Shown here piece by piece: positions 1-8,988 of a DNA stretch of 15,969 bases. Where the stretch lies: positions 1,997 through 17,965 of the forward strand of contig JAAMXP010000190.1 in the NCBI GenBank assembly GCA_019693395.1. Direction: 5' to 3'. The position numbers and the translations under genes are program-made. The notes beneath the pieces were generated by a model that was not told where the DNA came from, did no database searches, and saw only the letters and a program-made list of their open reading frames with translations. This stretch comes from Ettlia oleoabundans (lineage: Eukaryota > Chlorophyta > Chlorophyceae > Chlamydomonadales). How positions within the stretch are numbered: position 1 is the first letter of the stretch; each line of letters opens with the position of its first letter.

Positions 1-14
1 CCACACACACACAC

Positions 15-2771
15 CTTGTTGAGCCAGGGTGTGGGCATCAGACGGCCCTCACACATACGGGGCAGCAGGTCAGCCCAGGCGCCACCACCCAAAGCGCCCT
101 CCACGTCATCCCGCACGCTCTGGCAGAACACGATGCGCCTGTAACCCTTAACCTACGCGCCTTGCTAGTGAACACAGGTGCGGAATTAAACAGGCACAAT
201 GCCCTGCTTGTGACCTCAGCACTTGCTGGCTGCTAGGCCGGGCAAGTGTGGGGTGCACCAATGCCTGCCCTGGCATGCAGCAGCCCAACTGCCGACGCAC
301 CCATCCACCCCCAGTCCAGCCACTCATCCCACCCCACGTGACGTCAACAACACAGACACCCAACCACCCACATGCCACCCACCGTGCCCAGATCGATCCA
401 CTCGTGCTCCTCCCCATGACCAATGACCTGAAGCCAATGACGCACATCAGCGGGGCCCTCCACATCCGCAACACGCTGCTCCAACGCACGCGACAGGCGC
501 AGCGGTGTGCCCTCCTGTGAAGGTGGGCGTGTGCCCTGGTGCAGGTGGATGCTCAAAGCAGCACACTCCGCCTCCAACTGCTGCGAGTGCACAAACCTGC
601 AGACAGGGGTTGCGGGCGCCAGGGCGGTGGCAGCAGCAAGGTGCAGGTGAGAGCAGGGTGAAGCAAGAGGCAGCCATGCCATGGATTGCGAGGTGGTAGG
701 CTGTCCATCCCATTTAGAGTTGATCAGGGATGGGTAGGCCAGAAGCCCCCGCCCCCCGCCCCCTTCCAACTAGGACATGTCAGGCAGGAACAGCAATAGA
801 TAACTACCGGCAGCAGCAGCAGCAGCAGTGCCTCAATGAACCCGAACAGACGCTGCCGAGTAAGCACGCTAGGCCGAGATGCAGGGGCCTCACCAGTATG
901 CCGGCACATAGAGTGCATCCCCTGGGCCCAGGATTGCCGTCACGCCCCTAACGCCGCGGAGCTTGGGCCACATGCCGGCATCCGGTGCCTCAAGGTCCAC
1001 CATTGAGTATCTGTCGTACGTGTGGTGGATGGGGTAGGGGTAGAGCCCGTCAAAGGCCTGCGCCGGGCTCAGCAGCAGCACACGCCGCCTCCCCGTCACC
1101 TGCACCACCAGGCGGTCCTCAAGCTCATACTGCGCCGGCAGCAGGCCCCCCAGGCTGCCAGCATCAAGGTCCACGCGCAACACAGGGCCATAGCGCTGAG
1201 AACGCAGCAGCCCCGCCAGCCATGCCCAGTCAATGCCGCCCTCAAGTTCGTGCCGAAGGCCCCGCCCGCATGCACTGCTGGTCTCCACCTGCGGCCTGCT
1301 GCTGCTGCCCTCGCTCTGGCCTGGGCCTGGGCCTTGGCTGCTGCTGTCGGCGCTGCTGCTGCTATTGCTGCCACTGCCACCACCAACATTTGCGCTGACG
1401 TTTTGCGACCCTGCTGCCTCTGCCTGCGCCTTGCTGTTGCCAGCCTGCTGCTGGTTGGGTGGCTTGTACCGCATCACCGTGTCCTGCAATGCACAGTTGG
1501 CACTCATGTTGCATGCATCACTATATGGAGGATCAGTGGAACAGTATGCCAAGTGCATGGCAAATCACGGTGGCACAACTACGAACTGCTGTAAAATCTG
1601 GCCAATGCCACACAGCAGCCACCCGCACCCGCATGTGCACCCTGCGCGTGCGCCACTGCTGCGCGCACTGCACAAAGTCTGGGAAGGTCATGTCCAGGCG
1701 CTGAGTCTCAGGCTCACGCACGTGGTACAGCCTGCAGCAAGGTGTGCGGCCCATTCACAGCCAGCATGTTGACCTCAACTGTCAGCAACACCAACCTGCC
1801 GCTGGCATGTGTCACCGTGCCACAGCCTGGCCAGGGCCACTCTCCACCAAAAAAGGCAGACAGCCAACACCAGCAGCATCAGCAGCATCCGCACATGCTG
1901 CCTGCTCACCCGCCGTACACGTTCTTGACGTCATCGTACTCAAAGAAGCGGTGCCGCCGTGAGTCGGAGCAGAGGACGCGCTGCTGATGCTGGGAGCCAA
2001 TGCAGCGAGCCTGCATGGAATGCACAGCCAGCAGTGTCACGGCATGGCGTAGCGCTGAAGGGCATCTACTGATTACCGGCTGTTGATGGTGGTGAAGATC
2101 TGCAGTGGCAGCCACATCTGCCAAGTTGTGACCATGACCATGACCGTGACCCATGTTGCACCACTGCAGGCGGGACAGGTAGGACAGGTAGGGGGCTCAC
2201 CAGGTGATGGAAGGTCCACCTGCCCACCAGCCCTGCCGCCAGCGGTGTGCCCTGCAGCAGCACGGGCTGGTGTGCCCACAGCTTGTTCAGGGCACGGTAA
2301 GCATTCTGAGCTGTGTCCAGCTTGATATACTCCACCCAGCCGTCTGCCAGCCAGTCGGGGAAGCGCGGCCGAGGGTCGCCCTCTCGCTCTCCATGCTCTG
2401 CGTCACTGCACACGCAGACAGGAGGTGAAGGCATTTGACCTCAGAAGGACCCTTAAGATGTATCCAGTGTATATGATATAACGTGTAGATGAGGGCTAAC
2501 TGGTTTCTGCAGCATGAAGCAAGCCTGAGATAGGGGTCCCCCTGCAGTGGCGTGCCTGTGCCGCAGTCGCCGCCCGGAGGTGCACTCACGTATAGGCTAT
2601 GGCCGTCAGCCGCGGCACGTTTGCCTGCAGCTCAGGCGGCTGGTTCTTGCGTGGCCGCACTCTGCCCTTGCCGTGGGCTGTCGTCTCCCACTTGGCGCGG
2701 GTGCAATCATGGCGCGGTCCGTCAGGTGGCTGGCCGGCTTCTCCGTTGACCACGCTGCCATCCGTCGTCAT
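15..2771 (-). CDS. FIH-1-like JmjC/cupin protein, probably catalytically dead (3' partial)
   Basis: Seven exons in phase: 2771-2590, 2405-2201, 2010-1910, 1731-about 1641, 1483-894, 596-383, 146-15, about 505 codons. The start is the first in-frame ATG, in a GCCGCCATGA context. The family is factor-inhibiting-HIF asparaginyl hydroxylase. Matching blocks run in order: WTFHHL (human FIH WDLEYL), HRFFEYDD (KFLYYDE), LDMTFPDFV (EMKFHEFV), GLYPYPIHHTYDRYSMVDL, GPGDALYVPAYW, and a C-terminal helix with DDVEGALGG. The fold is therefore clear, but the HxD pair is Q311-Y-E313 and the distal His is V392; human T196, N205 and K214 align with L, R and R. A Ser/Gly/Gln-rich insertion of about 60 residues (roughly 200-268) precedes the barrel. 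Uncertain points are the exon 4 donor (1641 or 1629) and the last exon, which leaves the window at a GTGTGT donor. The family is certain; loss of activity is inferred. Confidence 0.85.
811..828. repeat. (CAG)6 microsatellite
   Basis: Six perfect CAG units lie in the intron between exons 5 and 6 of the FIH-like gene, so they are not translated in the model. Confidence 0.9.
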
Positions 2772-3171
2772 GGCGGCTCCCTCGTCGCCAAGCAGTGCTG
2801 CACAGGCGTGTTCAGCCAATGCCCGCGAGAGGATGTGACTTTGGGACAGATGCGGTGTCTTGTCAACAGCGACAGGGGCTAAACAGTAAGTTTTCAAATC
2901 CCAAATTTTTTATGGGGGGACAGCAAACTCCGGGGGCAACTCATGAGCCGGCTGTCTGGCAGAGAAGTACAGATGCCACCGTCCTGCTGGCGAGGCGCTG
3001 ACGCCACCTGCGTTTGACTATCGTGCAAAACTTGTACGTTTTCTCTGCAGCCGAATATTTTGTTACAAATTATGTTAAACTATCCAATGGACCACAAATT
3101 CGCCACAAGTTTGGATTGCTTGTGTCCAAATTTGCCTTCCCGGCACCTATAAGCCAGCGAGCTTTGTTGTA
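2772..3171. other. Intergenic region: 5' flank of the FIH-like gene and 3' region of the small gene
   Basis: I see no convincing gene in these 400 bases. They are more AT-rich than the rest of the window, especially 2885-2915 and 3014-3130. On the minus strand an A-rich CATAAAAAATT stretch near 2900-2912 lies about 130 bases upstream of the FIH-like ATG and could be core promoter sequence. TTACA at 3063-3067 reads TGTAA on the minus strand. Confidence 0.5.
3063..3067 (-). terminator. Candidate poly(A) signal TGTAA for the small gene
   Basis: TGTAA is the usual green-algal polyadenylation signal. This copy lies about 105 bases past the preferred stop (3174-3172), in an AT-rich stretch typical of 3' ends. 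It is a motif match only. Confidence 0.4.
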
Positions 3172-3836
3172 TCAGCTGGGTGGAGCTGTGTGCCCCGTGC
3201 CTGCAGGAATGGAGCGTGCATCCATGCAGGTCACGGCATGGTGCACGGCATAGCACGATCCAGGATCCTTGCTTGGCAAGCGACCGAAGCGATCCGGCCC
3301 CCACCTGTGGTGCGGTCACGCACCCCGCCACTCTCGGGGGCATTCTTTGACTTCCCGCTTTGGCCCTCCTGCACCAGGACAACACAAGCATGCAATGCCA
3401 CAGTGCAGCACAACGGTTGACAGACGGCGGAGCTGGTGCAGTGTAGCACTTCTCATGTCTGTCTGCTGCCGGCTGCAGCCACCCTGAGCCAACCCCCATT
3501 TTGATTGACGAGATGGGGATCACAAACAACTCACTTGGCTGGACGACAGGGGGCCCGTAGTGGTTGCCCTCACGTCGGGCTGCTCCTTCACGCGCGCAGT
3601 GCCCGACTCAGGGGCGTCAGCAGCATCCTGCAGATTGGGTGTAGCGGGGAGCGGCAGGCGTGCAGTAGCTGCAGAAAGGCGGGGCAGAATGGCCTGCACA
3701 AGGGACCCTTGGACAGCAAAGGTAGAGGTCCCACAGTCAATTTTGGTTGCTGGATGATGTAAGAAGGGCAAGGAAAGACGAGACGGCTGGGTCGACCCAC
3801 CCCAGCGGGCCTGGCAGCAGGCTCTTTGCCCGACAT
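3172..3836 (-). CDS. Small hydrophilic protein of unknown function
   Basis: I do not recognise this gene. Preferred model, all phases consistent: 3836-3801, 3627-3535, 3368-3305, 3200-3172, giving 73 aa. It starts MSGKEPAARPAG and ends in a short tail, TGHTAPPS. Without the last intron (donor GTGGGG after 3305), exon 3 reads on to a stop at 3231, giving 88 aa; that extra tail looks less like protein. The product is rich in Ser, Gly, Thr, Pro and charged residues, with no membrane span or Cys/His cluster, so it is probably disordered. Support comes from strong donors (GTGGGT, GTGAGT), three CAG acceptors and a TGTAA downstream. It sits between two same-strand genes. Because the evidence is splice grammar rather than homology, it may instead be a non-coding transcript. 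Confidence 0.4.
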
Positions 3837-3889
3837 GTCTGTTAAAGGCAGATACGAAAGCAAACAAGGCACGAAATGTGGCAGAATGT

Positions 3890-3908
3890 GCCGTTCTTCA
3901 AGAACGGC
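3890..3908. promoter_or_regulatory. 19-bp palindrome with a heat-shock-element-like core
   Basis: The sequence GCCGTTCTTCAAGAACGGC has 9-bp arms that are perfect reverse complements around one central base. Its core contains TTCnnGAA, the two-unit heat-shock factor dyad. It lies 54 bases upstream of the small gene's ATG and just past the likely poly(A) site of the channel gene. It could be a regulatory site or a 3'-end hairpin; only the palindrome itself is certain. Confidence 0.4.
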
Positions 3909-3967
3909 AGGCAGCTGTGACGGTGCGACAGCTCAGCCATGGCCAGCTCCCAATGTGCAGCTGCGGT

Positions 3968-3972
3968 TTACA
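3968..3972 (-). terminator. Candidate poly(A) signal TGTAA for the channel gene
   Basis: TTACA on the plus strand reads TGTAA on the minus strand, about 330 bases past the channel stop codon (4306-4304). It would give a 3' UTR of ordinary length for a green alga. Confidence 0.45.
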
Positions 3973-4303
3973 AGTACAAATACATCAAATTCTACCAGGA
4001 ACAATGAGAAGTAAATGTTCTTATTCTTAAACAGGGGAAATGGGTAACATAGCAGTCCAATGAGTGGATAGACCTGGCAACCACATGAGCGGATTTAAAA
4101 CACAAGGGGTGTACACCAGGGTGAGGGTGAGAGTGAAGAGCATGTCAGTGCTGCAGCATGAATCATACGTTGAGAGCAGCTTAAAATGGCGGTCTAAAGA
4201 GCACATATATGAAGGGCCAAAAACATTCTCAAGCAGAAGAGGCGCAGTGCTTGGGGCCACCTGCGTAGGCTGCCGCTATCCTGCCTGATGGGCGGTACTC
4301 CGC

Positions 4304-7300
4304 TCAGCTCTTTGCCAGCACAATGATGCGCGAATCCCTGGAGAAGTGGTGTGTGGACTCGCTGGGGGGAGCCAGGTGCAACGCCTCGCCCGAGATGTAG
4401 CCAAGGGCCGTCTCACCCCTGCAAACACAGAGACACGCGTGCATGATCATTGATGTGCCCCAGCATGTAGTGCGGCGTCAGCCTGAGCAACCAGCCAATC
4501 CGCCCGCATGGAGGAAGGGTGAGAAGCCTGACCGTACCGAAATCTGGCCAGCTCCTCCACCTCGGCGAAGGAGGTGGCACTGCTGTTGAGACCGTACCGC
4601 TCCGGACGTCGCAGGTACAGCTCGTTGCCGTGGCCCTTGCAGCTGTCAATCAGCTCTGACAGCGCCGCAGCCAGGGAGGGCTCATGAGCCACCTGTGGCA
4701 CAGCTGGGACAATACTGTGGGCTGTAATGATGAAGATGTGCCTTGGCAAGGTGCGCAGTGATTCCATCAAAGCGGGAGTTCACAGCTGCATGCGACAAAT
4801 TGTAGGTACAAAAGAGCCTGCCAGCCGTTGGCGCCAGTTGGGTCAGGCAGCCCGCTAACCTGCAGGAGCATGCCAGACACGAGCTCTCCTGGCTGAAGCA
4901 GCTCCGCCGTGAGCCGAGTCTTTGCAAGCTCAGTGAGGATGTGGCTGGCTGTGGCAACGGTCTCTGCAGGCAGGGAATAGGCAGGCAGCAAAGGGAAATC
5001 CAAAACAAGCGCATGCAAATTGGGTGAGCCAGGGCGAAGTGGCGCATGCTGCAGGCTGGTACATGAGCAAGCAGCCTGCCAGCCGCTGACTGCCACCCAC
5101 CCGGCATCTGTATGCATGCCACGATGTGGGGCTGCTTGCCAGAGGAGCAGGACGTGTTGACGAGGTCCTGAACCATCAGCAAGGATGTAAGCATCCTACA
5201 ACGAGTAGGGGTGCGGGTGAAACCAAAAACCAGAACGAATTTGGTGACATTGCAAGGGCAGGATGAAGTATCGCACACGCGCCTGCAACTCTTGCACATC
5301 CACCATTTGCCCGCAACAGCAACATGGGCTGGTGCAGGCACGCTGTCCACTGCCCTGCACCCACCTTGCGTCTGCATCCTTGAAGTCCTCCACCTGCACA
5401 GACCCCAGGATGACCGCATGCGCTGTGGCCACACCCGCCTTGCAGTAGGCCGACCGGTCCAGCACATCACCCTCAATAAATCGTAGCGTGCGACCCTCCA
5501 CCTCCATGCACGCCTGCTCTGCAAACTCAGGCGGTCGCCTGCTGCCAATGATGGACACCTCGCTGCCGGGGGCCGCGAAATCACACAGCCCAGACTGCAG
5601 CAGCACAGGCGGTGGAGATGGATGAGCGGGCAGGACTGCTATGCCGCAAGTGCATCGAAAGAACTTGCACTGGATGGGCCGCCTGCTGACACGCCCCCCC
5701 CCCCCCACACACACACCCACACACCCACATCGCCACATCCCCCTGCCTCACTTACCATCAGGTCCTCCAGCGGCCCACTCCACCCCACCACCACGATGCT
5801 CTTAGGCACACTGGCTGGCGTGACTGCCGCTGCCAGCTGCTGCTGCAGTGCCCCCAGGTTCATCCCTGCGGTTGTGCTGCCCTGTGGTGCCGGCTGGGGA
5901 CGGTTGCTGTGCGACAGCACAATCAGCTTGTCGGCACGGGTCAACATGAGGGTGTCAGGCGGGTTGAGGTATGTCTGCCGGTCGGCATTCGAAATGAAGC
6001 CACACACCACTGCATCCGCAAGCTTTCGTCTTGCATCCTGCACACCGCTCCCAAGATGTAGCAGCATTAAGTACGTTGCGCAACACGTGTTCCATGCAAC
6101 TGAGGTGCAAGAAGGAACTCACTCAAGCCTGGATCAGTCAGCGGTTCACTGCTTTCCTTCGTTGTAGCACAGCTGCATAGATCGCGCCACACCTGGTAGG
6201 TGAGGCCTGCTGCCTCATGCCTGCCGCTTAAGATATTCCATGCACCCAAGTCTACAAGGTGAAAATCTGGCACGCCGGGTGCCGACTGCGCTATCTGCCC
6301 CAGGATGGTGCTCACGCCTGGCTGCACCGCCGACTGAGCAATTAGCCTTGCCATGTTGCGATAGCCTGCATGCAAAGGAAAGGGCAGAATCAGCCCCTCA
6401 CGTCTGGAGGGCTGGCGGTGCTTGCAGCGCACAACTTCGCTCTCACCAAGATGCGAACCAAGGCAGAGCTGCAACGCTTGCATATACAGCAAAGCCAATG
6501 GGTCGCTCTGCCAGTCCGCCAAACCACACAACGCACCGTTCATTTCGACAAAGCGAATGTTTGCGGCTGGCGGCAGCAGCCTTTGCACGATGCCAGCAGT
6601 GGTCTGCCTTGCCTGCTGCACCTCGCTGCCTCGGTCCAGAGCGGGGACGTCTGGGTTCTGCAGCACCACCCGCTGCCGCCCCAGCGTGGTGGAGGGGTGG
6701 CTGCGGCAGGACTGCAGCCCCAGCAGAGTGGCTGTCTTGTGAACCTCAGCTGCCTGCAACAGGAGAGGGCGAGTCAAGGAGTGCTAACAACCACGGCTGC
6801 GAGTGAGTAGCACCATACTTTGCAATGCTGGCAAAGTATGCCAATCCGCGAGAGGGAGCCAGGAAGCACTCATGCTTTTCTGACTTCCGACAGCCATGCA
6901 CCCACCTACCACCCACCCACCCACCTCGTCCTTGTCCGGGTGGAGCAAGATCACAGTCTTGGCATACGCAGCAGACACCAGCTCCAAGTCCTGCAACCAC
7001 AATGAGCAGGATTCAACAACACCCAGCCAGCATTGCAACTCCCACTCCCTGGCCTGCCGCTACCCCACATGTGCCAGTCAGTGAATCCTGTACAGCCAAC
7101 AGCATCACCTTGGCAGAATGCGGCACGCCACTTCTAGTTTTGTAATGAAGACCGGAGCCTTGCAACACGCGTGCCACATCAACGTCCAGCTCATCCCTGT
7201 CACGATCAGCAAGAACAACAATGTCCCTGCAAATAGCATTAACCAGGGGACTGTGCCGTGAGCAGGTGCAGGCAGCCGTCGTCACTGGCAGCAGCTGCAG

Positions 7301-8645
7301 CCCGTGCACATCCTCTCACCTGCCCAGGACCCTGCTGTCGCCATGCCCGTTGGTGGCCATTTGACGCAGCAGCATAGGTGCCTGCCTGTTCCACCCCAGC
7401 ACAAGCGTGTGGTCTGCCATAGCCAGAGGGGTGTTGCCACGCCTGACGGCGCTTAACTGCAGGCACAACACCAAGCAGGCTGTTAGGTACGCCCCAACTC
7501 TGAGCGGCAGGCGGTTGACACAGGAGCCAGTACCTCGGGCTCCAACCCTCACAAACCTGCCACTCACCCTGGCTTTAATCTCCTCACTGACTAGACCAAT
7601 CTGCGGTGCCAGCGGGGTGTGCAGTCACGTGAGGAAGGTCAGCTGCCTGTGCTCTGCTTTACATCAGTGCCAGCAACGGTCATAATGTCACACTGAAAAA
7701 CAACGGCGACCCACCAGCACTGCGAAAGTGAACATTCCCATTATAAAAGCAAAGTTGATGAGAAGCGCCGCTGGAAGGCTGGTCTCCTCTGTCACGCGGG
7801 CTCCAGGCGCTCTCAGCAACACAGTGTACTGACGAGGGGAGCAGATGGACGAGCAAAGTTAGCAGTGAGGCAATGCGAGGTAAATGGCAGCCAGTGGCAC
7901 AGCAACAGCTGCGTAGGATGCTCGCAAGGGAGGAGGTGAGCATACGGCAAGGTCACTGCCATGCTAAGCTCACCACTTTGAATACGCCGAGGCCAATGGG
8001 GGCGCCTGTGATGGCCGCATACAAGCAGCCGCAGGCCCAGATGACCGGTGCACCCACCATCACCAGCGCCACTATTTTTAAGAAAATGTGAGCCTGCAGC
8101 ACCTGCTGCAGCAGACCCGCCAGCTTGAAGGAAGCCAGCTCAAATGCACGCTCCGAGCGGAAGGCAGGCGATGCGATGCCCATGCCCACAGAGGCAAAGC
8201 CGCGCAAGATGGGTGGCTGGGGGTGATGCGAAAAGGCCACCTGGGCTGGGGTTGTTGCGCAGCCAGGGGCAGTTGCTGCAAGATATGACAGCTGGCGTGG
8301 CGCCATCTGCGGCGGTGGTAGCTTGCTGGCTAGTAGTGAGCATGCTGCCAGCGCTGCTGCTGCTGCCAAGCGGGCGGCAACACCACGGATGGGCCCCGGC
8401 TGCCCCTGCCCTTGCTCGGGTGCTGGTGCCTGCTGCTGTTCAAACAGATCATCATGCTGCTGCCACGGTGGCTGATTTTCTGCAGCTCCTGTTGCCCGGG
8501 TTTGTGGGCTGCAGCGCAGTGGACGGTGCTGCCGCCGATGCCGCGGGCGCGCTGTTGAAGTGCTGGTGCACAGACTGATCCGCAACCGGCAACACACGGA
8601 TACCTGCACTAGATCGCCTCGCTCCGCGCGGCCAGCGGGCAGCAT
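4304..8645 (-). CDS. CASTOR/POLLUX/DMI1-type ion channel with RCK-like domains
   Basis: Fourteen exons, every junction in phase: 8645-7974, 7828-7715, 7600-7568, 7456-7320, 7226-7127, 6990-6925, 6753-6447, 6365-6193, 6037-5756, 5594-5365, 5195-5101, 4963-4860, 4692-4538, 4418-4304; 860 aa, the usual family length. The N-terminus is basic and Ser/Arg-rich, suggesting an organelle leader. Hydrophobic spans lie near 86-107, 190-212 and 243-264. The pore loop lies between the last two. RCK-like halves begin at HTLVLGWNRQ (about 289) and SIVVVGWSGPLEDL (about 615). Other family blocks are AAYAKTVILLHPDKDE, ADAVVCGF, GSEVSIIGSRRP, DADARMLTSLLMVQDLV and the C-terminal ALGYISGE...DSRIIVLAKS. In land plants these channels sit in the nuclear envelope (CASTOR, POLLUX) or plastid envelope (PEC1/2); which applies here is not decided. 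The pore segment differs from the plant ones. Confidence 0.9.
5694..5740. repeat. C13 run followed by CA/CCCACA tract in a channel intron
   Basis: Thirteen consecutive C (5694-5706) run into (AC)n and CCCACAC repeats. On the transcribed minus strand this is a TGTGGG-rich stretch ending in G13, inside the intron 5755-5595. It is a G-quadruplex-capable, slippage-prone simple repeat, and the run length may be misassembled. Confidence 0.9.
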
Positions 8646-8988
8646 GGAGACGGGCGGAGAGTGACGACCGCGTTGGGTTGCAAGTTAAGCGGCGTAGCAG
8701 CATCCCCGCAATGCCATACCCAGCGCACAACCCGAGTTATTACAGTTCACGAAGACAAAAGACGGTTAAGCTGTAGTCTCGCCGAAGTGTACTGCGGAAG
8801 GCGCGGGACAACCGAAACTGTGCGCCATGCCCAACTGTTGTGCCAGTCGACCGTCGCAGACATTGTCCACGAGATTGCACGGCGTGTCCGTTGTGCTGAG
8901 CCGCCGGTTGTGCCATCCGCCAGCCAGCGCCAGAAACGCGCAGCTGCAACCTCCGTCACCCGTCAAATTCTTGTAGGAGGCGAGAGGC
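8646..8988. promoter_or_regulatory. Divergent promoter region between channel and securin-like genes
   Basis: Start codons at 8645 (minus) and 8989 (plus) are 343 bases apart, so both 5' UTRs and promoters must lie here unless there are further 5' exons. I see no TATA box. The region is moderately GC-rich with CG dinucleotides. Weak E2F-like (GGCGCGGGAC, about 8799-8808) and Myb-like (CGGTTA, 8763-8768) strings occur but do not match plant consensus sites exactly. Confidence 0.5.

Larger units (their letters stand above)
3837..4303. other. 3' UTR of the channel gene and upstream region of the small gene
   Basis: No coding signal fits here. The part next to 4303 is the 3' UTR of the channel gene, with a TGTAA (minus) at 3972-3968. 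The part next to 3837 would be the promoter of the small gene and holds a perfect palindrome at 3890-3908. Confidence 0.5.

Noticed and set aside
811..828. CAG repeat as a polyglutamine coding tract
   Set aside because: In the consistent gene model it lies in an intron on the opposite strand.
985..1772. Long plus-strand open frames opposite the FIH-like exon
   Set aside because: They are Ala/Pro/Leu-rich shadows of a GC-rich coding exon on the other strand, with no motif.
1906..2154. Histidine/glycine-repeat start (MGHGHGHGH) on the minus strand
   Set aside because: It is intron sequence made by an imperfect TGACCA tandem repeat; the real exon begins at 2010 after CAG.
3014..3253. AT-rich plus-strand open frame (79 codons), possibly foreign or mobile DNA
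   Set aside because: The AT-richness fits a 3' UTR and promoter; I see no terminal repeats, target duplication or transposase motif.
4682..5584. 300-residue open frame on the minus strand
   Set aside because: It runs through channel introns and mixes frames. The family motifs lie in different frames joined by consensus splice sites, so this is an intron read-through.
6240..6810. Plus-strand open frames of 106-188 codons
   Set aside because: They are antisense to channel exons 6753-6447 and 6365-6193, which are fixed by homology and phase.
8452..8730. Alternative N-terminus for the channel (frame starting MLLRRLTCNPTRSS), which resembles a transit peptide
   Set aside because: It needs an intron within the GC-rich first exon that I cannot place with good sites; the ATG at 8645 gives one uninterrupted in-phase exon. 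It remains possible.
8755..8810. E2F- and MSA/Myb-like sites for cell-cycle control of the securin candidate
   Set aside because: GGCGCGGGAC and CGGTTA differ from the plant E2F and MSA consensus (the AACGG core is missing); such strings are frequent in GC-rich DNA.
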